Assembly (NCBI RefSeq): GCF_001695835.1
Contig: NZ_MBSO01000023.1
Location: forward strand, 186,001 to 250,000
Origin: Ensifer sp. LC11
Lineage (GTDB): Bacteria; Pseudomonadota; Alphaproteobacteria; Rhizobiales; Rhizobiaceae
Reading direction: 5' to 3'
Length of the DNA stretch: 64,000 bases
The notes below the pieces were generated by a model. The model worked only from the letters and a program-made list of their open reading frames with translations, had not been told where the DNA came from and searched no databases. Each line of letters starts with the position of its first letter. Position 1 is the first letter of the stretch. Positions 34,821 to 43,753 of the stretch are shown in pieces. A program made the translations under genes and the position numbers.

Positions 34821-36161
34821 TCAATTCTCCATGAACGCGCGCGCCATGCTGTCGCGGATCGGCTTGGTGAGATAATCGAAGAACGTGCGCTCTGCGGTCT
34901 GGATGAGGATTTCCGCCGGCATGCCGGGGGTCACGACGAAATTATGCACCCGCGCGAGTTCGCTGGTCGGCAGGCTGATGCGGGCGAGATACACCTCGCG
35001 TGTCCCCTCCTGCGTCTGCACCGGCAGGGCGTCCGCCGACACGTAAAAGACCTGTCCGTTCAGAACGGGCGTGGTGCGCTGGTTGAGAGCCGTCAGCCGC
35101 ACGGTCGCCTTCTCGCCGACCCGGATATTGTCCACGTCGGTGCGCAGCACTTGCGCCTCGATGATGAGCGGTACGTCGGCGGGCAGGATTTCCATGATCG
35201 GCTTGCCGCTTTCGATGACGCCGCCGGACGTATGGAAATGCATCCGGATGACCGTGCCCGTGACCGGAGCATTGATCGTGGCGCGGCGCAGGACATTGGT
35301 GGCACCGCGCAATTGTTCGCGCACCGTGTCGAGTTCCGCCTCGGCCTTCTGCAATTCGTCCATCGCCGCCTCTTGATAGCTCTGTTCGGTCTGGCTGACC
35401 TGCTGCTGCTGCTTGAGGATCTGAGCACGGGTTTCCGAGACTTCGGACATCAGCCGCCCGATCTGGCCCTCGGCATCGGCGATCGCACGCTGGATGGTCT
35501 TGATCTCCGTCTTGCGGATCAGGTCTTTGGCAAGCAGTGTTTTCTTGCCGATATATTCCTCCTCAAGCAGAACACGCTGCTCGCGAACCGATTTCAGCTG
35601 TTCCTGGAAACCTTGCGCGCGGAACTCCAGGCTCTCGATGTTGCGTTTCAACAGGCCGATGTCGCTGTCCAGCTTGCTCCTCCAGGTCTGGAAGTTTAGC
35701 TGCTGGCTCTGCAGGATCGGGGCGAACTCAGGGTCTTTCTTGACGTGCCCCGTGAGAGCCGCGGGCAACGCGATCTCTTTCAGACCATGTGCCTGCGCTG
35801 TGAGCCGGGCGACGATTGCTTCCAGTCGCGCCCACCTGAGAAAAAACTGCCGCTCATTTGCCTGTGCCGCGGTCTCGTCCAGCCGAACCAAAGGCTGGTC
35901 CACGGTCACGTGATCGCCCTCGCTGACCAGGATTTCCTTGATGATCCCGCCTTCTAAATGCTGGATCACCTTGTTTTGCCCGGTCGCAACGAAACTGCCC
36001 TGAGCGATGATGGCCGCCGCCAGCGGCGCGGTGAATGCCCAGAGGCCGAAGCCGCCAAACGTGACCGCGATCAGCACAAGACCGATGACGGTCTGCCGCC
36101 AGATCGAGCGCGGAACCTCCGCGTACCATGTCAGGTCCTGAATTTTGGCCATGTCTGTCAT
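34821..36161 (-). CDS. Type I secretion HlyD-family periplasmic adaptor (PrsE-like)
   Basis: 446-residue membrane-fusion protein: short cytoplasmic N-terminus, one membrane helix (VIGLVLIAVTFGGFGLWAF), the lipoyl half-motif GSFVATGQNKVIQHLEGGII, a long coiled-coil (about residues 85-285, heptad-rich with LNFQTWRSKLDSDIGLLKRN), the second lipoyl half (ATINAPVTGTVIRMHFHTSG) and a C-terminal HlyD domain ending in RTFFDYLTKPIRDSMARAFM. It links the inner-membrane exporter encoded six bases upstream to an outer-membrane TolC not in this window. Last gene of the secretion operon. Confidence 0.94.
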   Translation of the reverse strand: MTDMAKIQDLTWYAEVPRSIWRQTVIGLVLIAVTFGGFGLWAFTAPLAAAIIAQGSFVATGQNKVIQHLEGGIIKEILVSEGDHVTVDQPLVRLDETAAQANERQFFLRWARLEAIVARLTAQAHGLKEIALPAALTGHVKKDPEFAPILQSQQLNFQTWRSKLDSDIGLLKRNIESLEFRAQGFQEQLKSVREQRVLLEEEYIGKKTLLAKDLIRKTEIKTIQRAIADAEGQIGRLMSEVSETRAQILKQQQQVSQTEQSYQEAAMDELQKAEAELDTVREQLRGATNVLRRATINAPVTGTVIRMHFHTSGGVIESGKPIMEILPADVPLIIEAQVLRTDVDNIRVGEKATVRLTALNQRTTPVLNGQVFYVSADALPVQTQEGTREVYLARISLPTSELARVHNFVVTPGMPAEILIQTAERTFFDYLTKPIRDSMARAFMEN

Positions 36162-36167
36162 GTTCGC

Positions 36168-38606
36168 CTACGGAAGCTGGGGTTGGTCGAGCGGGTTGCC
36201 TTCGGTGTTGACTCCACGTGCAGCGAGCGCCTTGAGGACGTCCTGACGTTGACCGAAGAGGGCGACCGTGCCGTTGACGAGGAGCAGAACCTTGTCGACA
36301 CTGTTGAGGAGAGCCGGACGTTGCGTGATGGTGACGACGGTGATCTTCTCGCGCTTTGCATGGGTGAGCGCCCGTGTCAGCGCCGCTTCGCCGGCGGTGT
36401 CCAGGTTGGAATTGGGTTCGTCCAGAACCACCATCCGCGGATTGCCGAAGAAGGCACGGGCAAGAGCGACCCGTTGTTTCTGGCCGCCCGACAAGGGAGA
36501 ACCGTCCGCCGCCACCACGGTTTCGTAGCCGTGCGGCAGCATGGCAATCATGTCGTGAACATCAGCAAGCTTGGCGGCGGCGTAGATATCGGCGTCCGTG
36601 GCATCCTCGCGCATGCGGGCGATATTGGCCTTGATCGTTCCCGGGAACAGTTGCACGTCCTGTGGCAGGTAACCGATGCTTTCGCCGAACTGCCGCTGGT
36701 CCCAGTTTCTTAGGTCCATGAGATCCAGCCGAACGTTGCCCGAGGTCGGCAGGATGGAACCGACGAGCATCTTGCCAAGCGTCGTCTTGCCCGCGCCGGA
36801 ACTGCCGATGACGGCAAGTGAATCGCCTGGCTCAAGGGCGAAGGTGATGCCGTTGAGCACCACCCGTTTGGTGCCCTGCGGGACGAAGAGCAGCCGCTCG
36901 ACATCGAGGCGCCCCTCGGGACGCGGCAGCTTCAACCGCTCGAAATTGAGGGGTGAGGTCTTTAGCAGCGCAGAAATGCGCCCATAGGCGGCACGCGACT
37001 GGATGACTTGGCTCCATCCCTCAATCGCCCCCTCGATCGGCCCGAGCGCGCGGCCGGCGATGATGGAGGCCGCAATCACCATGCCGCCGGTGAGCGCGCC
37101 GTTGAGGGCGAGATGTGCGCCCCAGCCGAGCATCGTCACCTGAGTTAACAGGCGCACCGCTTTGGAGAGGGACGCAAAGGCGATGTTGCGGTCCTGCGCC
37201 ATGACCTGCGCCTTGAGCGAGCCGGCCATGTCCTTGCCCCAGATGTGCACCGCCTCCGGGATCATCGCCAGTGCATTGATGATCTGCGAGTTGCGCGACA
37301 TCGAATCGAGATGAAGGTTGGCTTTGGTCTGGTAGTTGGTCGCTTCGCCAAAGGCGGCTGCCGTCGCTTTCTGGTTCAGCAGCGTGACGATGAGGAGGAG
37401 AACGGCCGACGTAACGACGATCATGCCGAGATGCGGGTGGATGAGGAAGACCGCCACCAGAAAGAGCGGCGCGATCGGTGCATCGAGAAACGAAAGCAGC
37501 GTGCCCGATACGAGGAAGGAGCGAAGCTGCTGCAGGTCGCCAAGCGTCTGATACTCGCGCCCGTTGCTATGCAGGGCTGCCCTGGCCGCCGCGCTCAGGA
37601 TCGGCGCGCCGAGTTGTGCGGCCACTTCCACGGCAGTGCGCATGAGGATCATGCGGCGAATGGCGTCGAAAACCGACTGCAACACCACTGCACCAACGAT
37701 GATCGCGGTCAGCATCATCAGCGTGTCGACCGAACGGCTGGTCAGCACCCGGTCCGAAATCTGGAACAGATAGACAGGTATCGATAGCACGAGGACGTTG
37801 GTGACGATCGTAAACAGCATGACGATCATCAGGTTCTGCCGGATCGCCTTGAGACCTGCTTGCAGGCTGGCCGAGAAATCGACTGGCCCGAGGCGTTTAT
37901 GGAAAATGCCGCCCCCTCCGCCACCGCCATTTCCGCTCGAAGAGCCTCCGCCCTTGCCGGGTGATCGGTCATCCACCTTGATCGGTCCGCGATCGCCATC
38001 GATCACGACCATGCCCGACGGTGAGCCCCTGTCCTTCATCTCGGCCGTCGGCCAGACGATCGGTTTTTCGACGCGAAGTTCCGGCTTTCGCTCTTCCTGT
38101 GCAGGGCGGCGCTCGACCGGCGCTTCTTCACGCGGCACCGGCCTTGCCTCGACCCTGGCCGTGGCCTCCGTCTTCGGTGACCATGGCCGCTGAATGACGC
38201 CGCTTTCCGGCGGGCTGCTCACCTGTACCGGCCTCGGCTGCACGGCGCCAATCGGCACAGCCGGCGCAACACGTGCCGGCGCGATGCTCGGCGCCTGGTC
38301 GCTCGGTTGTGTCGGTCTTGTCGTCGTTCCCGACCCGGGAAGGGCCGAAGCGGACGAATTGGTCCAATTGCTGCTTTCGTTGGCGCCGGTTATCGCCGCT
38401 CTTCTTATTTGGTCCGCCACCCCGTCAATCTCCTTAACAGCGCGATCAACTACGTGTTCCTGATGATCAAGATTGCGGAGGAACTGCCGTCGAACGGCCC
38501 CCGCGTCGAGCTTTTCCGGTTGGCTGCCGTCTTCGCCGGCGCGCGGAATTGCGGCATCGTCCAACCCAGTGGACACCGGCCAAGACGGTCTGTTGCGGTC
38601 GGTCAT
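36168..38606 (-). CDS. Type I secretion ABC permease/ATPase with long N-terminal extension (PrsD-like)
   Basis: 812 residues. The first ~235 are Pro/Arg/Glu-rich and predicted disordered, ending in a poly-Gly/Ser linker; normal PrsD-type exporters lack this. A six-helix membrane domain follows (from NLMIVMLFTIVTNVLVLSI). The ATPase has Walker A GSSGAGKT at 601-608, signature LSGGQ at 705-709 and Walker B MVVLDEP at 725-731. The switch His of the H-loop is replaced by Gln (ITQRP, Gln762; codon CAA), a substitution that impairs hydrolysis in HlyB-like exporters. ATG 38606 has GGGAG upstream. It is preceded by the putative substrate genes and followed by the adaptor gene. Confidence 0.93.
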   Translation of the reverse strand: MTDRNRPSWPVSTGLDDAAIPRAGEDGSQPEKLDAGAVRRQFLRNLDHQEHVVDRAVKEIDGVADQIRRAAITGANESSNWTNSSASALPGSGTTTRPTQPSDQAPSIAPARVAPAVPIGAVQPRPVQVSSPPESGVIQRPWSPKTEATARVEARPVPREEAPVERRPAQEERKPELRVEKPIVWPTAEMKDRGSPSGMVVIDGDRGPIKVDDRSPGKGGGSSSGNGGGGGGGIFHKRLGPVDFSASLQAGLKAIRQNLMIVMLFTIVTNVLVLSIPVYLFQISDRVLTSRSVDTLMMLTAIIVGAVVLQSVFDAIRRMILMRTAVEVAAQLGAPILSAAARAALHSNGREYQTLGDLQQLRSFLVSGTLLSFLDAPIAPLFLVAVFLIHPHLGMIVVTSAVLLLIVTLLNQKATAAAFGEATNYQTKANLHLDSMSRNSQIINALAMIPEAVHIWGKDMAGSLKAQVMAQDRNIAFASLSKAVRLLTQVTMLGWGAHLALNGALTGGMVIAASIIAGRALGPIEGAIEGWSQVIQSRAAYGRISALLKTSPLNFERLKLPRPEGRLDVERLLFVPQGTKRVVLNGITFALEPGDSLAVIGSSGAGKTTLGKMLVGSILPTSGNVRLDLMDLRNWDQRQFGESIGYLPQDVQLFPGTIKANIARMREDATDADIYAAAKLADVHDMIAMLPHGYETVVAADGSPLSGGQKQRVALARAFFGNPRMVVLDEPNSNLDTAGEAALTRALTHAKREKITVVTITQRPALLNSVDKVLLLVNGTVALFGQRQDVLKALAARGVNTEGNPLDQPQLP

Positions 38607-38627
38607 GGGTGTTCTCCCGCGCTCCGC

Positions 38628-40676
38628 TCAGGCGACCATGCTGTGCATGGGATCGGCGCTGGCCGTCTCTATGGTGTGCAATCCCGGGTTCGGCGAGATC
38701 TGGTCCTGCGGCAGGTTCCCGGTATCGGCGGTGAGCATATCGTCGCCGAGGAAGACGACGGCTTCGCTGACCAGTGCATCCGGATTCTGGCTTCCGAGAT
38801 AGGGATCGTTCTTGATCAGTTCGGCCTGGATGAGGACTTCGTCCGAGTAGGCGCCGCCGCCGGCAAAAATCGTCTTGCCGGTATCGACGTCAACGATCCC
38901 TGCGTAGTTGAGCAAGGCATTCGAGCCCGTCGAAATGGTCCAGTCCGCATCCGGATGCGCGGTCAGGGCGTTCATCGCCAGCGTCACCTGGTCGCTGTCG
39001 CCCAGAATGTTGGTCTGCTGGATGTAGTTGAGGCTGATGAGATCGCCGGAAATGTAAAGCACTCTTAAGCCATGCAGCCCGGCAAAGGCGGGATCATGCA
39101 GAAAGTCCCCGAACGACGGCTTCTTGCCTTCGGAAAGATCCTGAAGTGCCGACAGGTAGCCTTCCGACATTGGGCCGACTTTGCTTCCCGCACCGGCTTC
39201 AACGATCCCGGCATAGTTCCAAAGCAAGTTTCCGCCTGTTGAAACGGAACCTGCGCCACTCGTCTGGAAACCACCGACCGCCCCGATGAGATCATTGTCG
39301 AGCAGGATGTTCGTCTGCTGGATGATATTGGCGTCGAACACGCTTCCGCCGACAAATATGAGATCGTATCGGTACCCCAATTCCAGCAGCGACACCTCAT
39401 TGGCGGATGTGTTGTCGCCGGCGACGATCGACAGCTTGGAGCCGGAAGCGGAAAGGATGGCCGTGTCCTGATCCGACATGAACGCGAACTGCTGCAACCA
39501 GTTCACCATCATCAGATCGCCCTTGACCTCGGTGATGGCCCACGCCGAGGGGAAGATCCCCGTGTCAGCTTGCGCCGTTTCGGTTGCGGACGGTTCGATG
39601 TGCTTGAACATCGCGATGTTGAATGCCTGGGTCGCTTCCTGCTCGAGGGTCCCCCCGCCGCTCAGCGCGGAGCTGACAAGATCGCTGTCGTAGTACACAT
39701 TGGTCTGGATGATCGCGTTGAGTTCGACGTGGTCGCCGGCAACCGCCAGGACCTCTGCCTGCAGCCAGTTGCTGGTCACAACGACAGAATTGGCCAAGGT
39801 ATTGCTGCCCGTAACGAGCTCTACGGAAACGTCGATCGAGACGGCGCCTTCCCCATGAGCGACGCCGCCAACGGCATCCTTCGGACCGTTCGACGCCTCA
39901 GGCTCATCCGGGGTGTCGGGTGTTTCGTCCTGGTTTGGCAGATGATCTTTGAGCGCCGGCGCTTCCTCGACGAGCACGCCATTCACATAAATGCCGTCAA
40001 GCGCGCTGGCCTTGGCCACGAAGCTGCTGACGGCGATCCCGCTACCCTGCGCTTCGTCACTGGCGGCGTAGGCATCGAGCCTCTCGGCCGCGGTCACAAC
40101 GAGGCTGGCGATCGCGTCACTGGAGCCGGCAACGTCCGTGTTACCCAGCAGCGAAATTTCCTGCGCAGCATCGATCAGTTCGGCCATCGTGGCGCTGTTG
40201 TCGATGCGCAGACTGGATTCAAGGCCATGCCCGCCGACGTTGATCAAATCGTTGTCTGAGAGTTCCGCGGTCTGGGTGCTATGGACCACGACCGAGCCCG
40301 GTGGATTGATCTGCGGCGTCCCGGGCTGAACCGCCGTTCTGGCAGATCCGCCCTGCAAGACGGATTCCGCAATGCCGCGGTTCAAAAACCCGCCGGAAAT
40401 CGGATATTCCGGGAAAGCTATGCCCGCATATCCGTCGGGGGTCGGCATATAGATGTCCGGGCCGAGCGGCTTGTAGGGAACATCAGGGTTGAAGTCGTCG
40501 AGATCGTAGGGCGCCTGGACCTTGACCGGCGCTGACACGAGTTCCTTCGGATCCTTGTGGACTTCTCGGTCCGGATCGAATTTCTCATGGATCTCACGCA
40601 GACGCGCCTCTTCGGTGGTGAGCTCGAAGAGACCGATAAAGTGGGCAATGGCCTCGGTGATCTTTGCGGAATACAA
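38628..40676 (-). CDS. Repeat protein in type I secretion operon (682 aa)
   Basis: 682 residues, acidic, no signal peptide. The C-terminal half carries at least four diverged repeats of about 60-90 residues centred on a motif like GDLISLNYIQQTNILGDSD (also NAIIQTNVYYDSDLV, NIIQQTNILLDNDLI and NWLQQFAFMSDQD), which look like beta-strand turns of a solenoid. The N-terminal half begins with a helical region (AIAHFIGLFELTTEEARLREIH) and a Pro-rich linker. TTG 40676 is preceded by GGAGGG. It lies between the Gly-rich protein gene and the exporter, so it may be a second substrate or a chaperone/adhesin partner. No classical RTX nonapeptides are seen. Confidence 0.82.
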   Translation of the reverse strand: MYSAKITEAIAHFIGLFELTTEEARLREIHEKFDPDREVHKDPKELVSAPVKVQAPYDLDDFNPDVPYKPLGPDIYMPTPDGYAGIAFPEYPISGGFLNRGIAESVLQGGSARTAVQPGTPQINPPGSVVVHSTQTAELSDNDLINVGGHGLESSLRIDNSATMAELIDAAQEISLLGNTDVAGSSDAIASLVVTAAERLDAYAASDEAQGSGIAVSSFVAKASALDGIYVNGVLVEEAPALKDHLPNQDETPDTPDEPEASNGPKDAVGGVAHGEGAVSIDVSVELVTGSNTLANSVVVTSNWLQAEVLAVAGDHVELNAIIQTNVYYDSDLVSSALSGGGTLEQEATQAFNIAMFKHIEPSATETAQADTGIFPSAWAITEVKGDLMMVNWLQQFAFMSDQDTAILSASGSKLSIVAGDNTSANEVSLLELGYRYDLIFVGGSVFDANIIQQTNILLDNDLIGAVGGFQTSGAGSVSTGGNLLWNYAGIVEAGAGSKVGPMSEGYLSALQDLSEGKKPSFGDFLHDPAFAGLHGLRVLYISGDLISLNYIQQTNILGDSDQVTLAMNALTAHPDADWTISTGSNALLNYAGIVDVDTGKTIFAGGGAYSDEVLIQAELIKNDPYLGSQNPDALVSEAVVFLGDDMLTADTGNLPQDQISPNPGLHTIETASADPMHSMVA

Positions 40677-40730
40677 GGTCAGGCCCTCCTCCTGTAGTCG
40701 GCAGTCCCCTCCGGGGCGGCGGGTAATGCC

Positions 40731-40760
40731 GGACTGCGCGGGAGGCTTCCCGCGCAGTCC
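40731..40760 (-). promoter_or_regulatory. Strong intercistronic hairpin in the secretion operon
   Basis: GGACTGCGCGGGA-AGCC-TCCCGCGCAGTCC on the minus strand: a perfect 13-bp stem with a tetraloop, 47 bases after the stop of the Gly-rich protein gene. No U-tract follows on the minus strand (TTTT occurs on the plus side), so it is better read as an mRNA-stabilising or attenuating element that lets the first gene be made in excess of the exporter genes. Confidence 0.6.
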
Positions 40761-40806
40761 TTTTCAGGCCGACCCCGCGATACGCGGGTCGACACCACCT
40801 TATCGA

Positions 40807-42555
40807 TCAGGTGTTGTCGTCGTCGCCAACAGCAGTGGTCGTGTAGTCACCACCGACGACCGTCATGTCGATCGTGTTACCCTGCAGGTTCGCACCGAGC
40901 ACGATCTGCTGGTTGAAGGCGTTGGTGTCGATCACGGCGTCTGCCGAGGCCGAGGAGATCCCCTCAATGAAGCTATCGTCACCATTATACGAGCCCCACG
41001 TGCCGGCGCTGCCACCTGCACCGCCATCGCCGTTGGTCGCAAAGCCACCGTTGCCTCCGGCTCCGCCAGCACCACCGAACGCGTCGCCACCATGGGCATC
41101 GCCACCGTCGCCGCCGGCTGCCCACGAACCCGTGAGCGCGAGGCCGCCCAGGCCATGACCACCGGTCGCAGCACCACCGGTACCGTCACCGCCAGTCGAG
41201 TCACCCGTGGAGCCGCCGCCTGCATAGGCGTCGCCACCGCCGCCGCCAGCGCCACCGACGCCCGCACCGGCACCAAAGCCGGCGCCTGCACCAAGGCCAG
41301 CACCCAAGGCGCCACCGCCGTCACCGGCATCGCCGGCATCGCCACCGTCAGCACTGCCGGTATCGCCGACCGCGACGCTGTTGCCACCGTTGCTGTCGCC
41401 ACCGTCGCCGCCGAAGTTCAGGATCGGCAGGATGAAGCCGCCGGCATCGCCGCCGTCACCCGCATCCGAGGCTCCCGCCGGGCCGCTCGTGACGTCGCCG
41501 CTCGTGCCGCCATTGCCGGCACCGTTGCTGCCACCGTCACCACCGGCTGCCGCGCCGACACCGAGGCCGACACCGAGACCGAGACCGACGCCGAGACCGG
41601 CACCACCAGCACCGCCGGCACCGGCTGTCGCCGTACCGCCATTCGCGTCACCACTGGAGCTGCCACCGCCAACGCCGACACTGGCTGCAATGCCGCCAAG
41701 GCCGGCACCGCCGGTCGCATCGGCATTGTTGTCTGCGTCGCCGCCGTCGCCATCGCCGGCACCAGCGAAGCCACCAACGGTATGGCCGCCATCGCCGCCG
41801 TCACCACCGTTGGCATAGGCCTTGCTTCCGCCTTCGCCGCCGTCTGCTCCTGCCTGAATGCCATCGCCCGAATGAGCGTCCCCGGCATTGGCGTTGCCGT
41901 TCTGGTTGAGCGTACCGCTGTTGTTGATATCAGAGGCACTGTCGTCGTCCGACATGATGGCGTTCTGGCTGAACACGTTGGCAACGTTGCTGTTGCCATT
42001 CATCGAGCCGTTCAGGATGTCCTTGAAGCTCGTATTCGCCATGCCGTGGATCGACGAGTTGTCGATATCGGCGAAGTCGTCATCGGACGGCTTGTAGCCG
42101 CTCAGGTCGAGGTCGACGTCAATATCGACATCAACGGTGGTACTGCTGTCCACGTCAACATCGGTGCTGTTTTCATTGAGGTTGGCATTCAGGTTGGCGT
42201 TGCCGTTGCCATTCAGGTTGGCATTGCCGTTACCGTTCAGGTTGGCGTTGCCGTTGCCGTTCAGGTTGCCGTTGCCGTTCGCATTGGCATTGCCATTGCC
42301 ATTGAGATTGCCGTTGCCGTTCAGGTTGCCGTTATAGGATTCGCTGTATTGCGACTGGCCCTGATCCTGTCCTTGACCTTGGTCTTGTCCCTGACCCTGG
42401 TCTTGACCCTGTCCTTGGCCTTGCCCTTGGCCCTGAAGCTGAGCCTGCAGCTCCGCTTGCAATTGTCCTTGACCCTGGCCTTGTCCCTGGTCCTGGTCTT
42501 GATCTTGAGACTGGCTGTCATCCCATGGCCACAGGATATTCTTGTCCTTACTCAT
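40807..42555 (-). CDS. Giant low-complexity Gly/Asn/Gln/Asp-rich protein, likely type I secretion substrate
   Basis: 582 residues in blocks: residues ~14-70 are Gln/Gly/Asp repeats (GQGQGQ, DQGQGQ), ~72-128 are Asn/Gly/Leu repeats (NGNLNGNGN), ~130-150 alternate Val/Asp (VDVDIDVDLDL), ~155-225 Ser/Asn-rich, ~225-540 Gly/Asp/Ala-rich (GGDGGDGG, GVGLGLGVGLGVG), and the last ~43 are non-repetitive (NAFNQQIVLGANLQGNTID). That end resembles the Q/N motif of the neighbouring repeat protein. No N-terminal signal is present, and it heads the type I secretion operon, so export by that machine is inferred. It is not a canonical RTX protein. ATG 42555 follows TTGAGG. A surface, biofilm or ice/water-binding role is possible but unproven. 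Confidence 0.85.
   Translation of the reverse strand: MSKDKNILWPWDDSQSQDQDQDQGQGQGQGQLQAELQAQLQGQGQGQGQGQDQGQGQDQGQGQDQGQSQYSESYNGNLNGNGNLNGNGNANANGNGNLNGNGNANLNGNGNANLNGNGNANLNANLNENSTDVDVDSSTTVDVDIDVDLDLSGYKPSDDDFADIDNSSIHGMANTSFKDILNGSMNGNSNVANVFSQNAIMSDDDSASDINNSGTLNQNGNANAGDAHSGDGIQAGADGGEGGSKAYANGGDGGDGGHTVGGFAGAGDGDGGDADNNADATGGAGLGGIAASVGVGGGSSSGDANGGTATAGAGGAGGAGLGVGLGLGVGLGVGAAAGGDGGSNGAGNGGTSGDVTSGPAGASDAGDGGDAGGFILPILNFGGDGGDSNGGNSVAVGDTGSADGGDAGDAGDGGGALGAGLGAGAGFGAGAGVGGAGGGGGDAYAGGGSTGDSTGGDGTGGAATGGHGLGGLALTGSWAAGGDGGDAHGGDAFGGAGGAGGNGGFATNGDGGAGGSAGTWGSYNGDDSFIEGISSASADAVIDTNAFNQQIVLGANLQGNTIDMTVVGGDYTTTAVGDDDNT
42181..42336 (-). repeat. Tandem coding repeat (Asn-Gly-Asn-Leu/Ala)
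   Basis: Imperfect 12- and 18-bp direct repeats, plus-strand unit close to TTGCCGTTCAGG/TTGGCATTG, encode the NGNLNGNGNANL block of the Gly-rich protein. Such arrays change length by slipped-strand events, so copy number may differ between strains. Confidence 0.75.
42352..42510 (-). repeat. Tandem coding repeat (Gln-Gly-Gln-Asp)
   Basis: Imperfect 6- and 12-bp repeats of CCTTG/CCTGG-type units on the plus strand encode the GQGQGQDQ block near the N-terminus of the Gly-rich protein. Synonymous drift between units indicates an old expansion kept under selection for the protein repeat. Confidence 0.75.
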
Positions 42556-43114
42556 AACTATTACCTCAAGTTGAGGCCGCGACAGCCGAGCCGCATTCTT
42601 CTCATACGCGGATTTGGGCCATGCGCGGGCTACGTGTTGAACTTAGTGAACTGCGTAAAGGTGGTTTCCTCCGGGCGCCTAGTCGCCCACATGCCGATAT
42701 CTTCGATCGTTTGTTTTGCCTCTCCCCTTATTTGGTCGAGAGGACCGGATCAGGTTCCCAACAGGGCATTTCCATTCGATGCAGTGCTCGCCCTTAGAGG
42801 CCTGAGTGCGTCCTGCTCGCCGGTTGCAGAGGGGAGTCTGTCTAAAACCGACACGCATTGTAAGTTGTCAGTTCGGGCTAACCTTCGCGGGCTAGCGACG
42901 AGGCCCTTTGATGTTCACCCACGGGTTAGGCGAAATGTGGCCATGCATCATCCCGGCGCGCAGCCGGCATTGCCCTGCCAGTCGGCCCGAAACCGCCCGC
43001 ACACCAGCGCTTTCAGCGATCGGATGGCGGTGAACAGAACAAATTTACTGGAAGCAGGAATGGGATATTCTAGCGTAGGTCCGTTTGACGGATGACAAAC
43101 GTTGGCAGGGACTT
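42556..43114. other. Promoter region of the secretion operon
   Basis: About 560 bases between divergent genes. It presumably contains the secretion-operon promoter on the minus strand and that of the plus-strand hypothetical gene. A short inverted repeat CCTCTC...GAGAGG (around 42719-42745) and the palindrome CTCAACTTGAG just before the operon start are the only structured elements I see. No gene is supported. Confidence 0.5.
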
Positions 43115-43597
43115 ATGGTGAGATTTCACGAGATCCTACTTCTGATCGGGCAACTCAACTATACGTGGACCAACACGGAGAGTTTGCTGATCTACCTCAT
43201 TGCCGGACTTGCCCGAGTGGACAAGGAAACCGCGATCGTCATCTTCCTGACGCTGAACACGACACGGGCCCGCATCGAGCTCGTGGAGCGGCTGGCCAAG
43301 ATGGGCAAGACGCCTCCCGCCCAGCGCCAGGAGATCCTCTCGATCACCCAGCAACTCGGCCGGCAGGCAAAGCTTCGCAACAAATACAGCCATTGCATCT
43401 ATTCCTTCGACGAAAACGGAGACCAGGCGAGCACGCAGCTGATGGCGATCTTCGACAGCAAGGACACGATCAAGTACGGCAAGATCGAGCAGATCAACGA
43501 TGCGGAGATCGCCAGGATCAACGAAGTCATCGAGCAGCTGCAGGAGGTCAACCGGGAAATCTGGGCGATCGTGGACCGCTATTCCTTCCCGCGCTGA
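43115..43597 (+). CDS. Conserved all-helical hypothetical protein (160 aa)
   Basis: 160 residues from ATG 43115 (AGGGA upstream; an in-frame TTG at 43085 lacks one). Entirely helical: TNTESLLIYLIAGLARVD, then an Arg-rich helix (TTRARIELVERLAKMG), a central RNKYSHCIYSFDENG motif and a long C-terminal helix pair. The RNxxSH motif recalls the HEPN-like/abortive-infection (C-terminal RNase) superfamily R-x-x-x-x-H signature, but only weakly. No family is assigned. Single gene, divergent from the secretion operon. Confidence 0.7.
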   Translation: MVRFHEILLLIGQLNYTWTNTESLLIYLIAGLARVDKETAIVIFLTLNTTRARIELVERLAKMGKTPPAQRQEILSITQQLGRQAKLRNKYSHCIYSFDENGDQASTQLMAIFDSKDTIKYGKIEQINDAEIARINEVIEQLQEVNREIWAIVDRYSFPR

Positions 43598-43753
43598 CAC
43601 TTGCCGGCGGTTTCGCGGATCGCTTCCTGTACGGCTCGCCGCTTCGGGGCACGGATCGCCGATCCGCTCGCCCACACGCTCCGGTTTTGCGATTCATAAT
43701 TCAACCGCATTGTCCGGCCATCGCATCACCGACGGTGAGGCGGAGGCAGGGTT

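Noticed and set aside
42181-42510. Regular short repeats that could look like a CRISPR or minisatellite
   Set aside because: Units are 6-18 bp, contiguous, in frame and encode the GQ and NGN blocks of a protein; there are no spacers and no cas genes.
40807-42555. RTX toxin identity for the Gly/Asp-rich protein
   Set aside because: GGDGGD-type runs occur, but there is no array of GGxGxDxUx nonapeptides, so calcium-binding beta-roll structure is not supported.
40522-43095. Very long plus-strand open frame opposite the Gly-rich protein gene
   Set aside because: It is the antisense image of a low-complexity, stop-poor repeat gene; its product is an artefactual Ala/Val/Thr repeat and it crosses several genuine gene boundaries.
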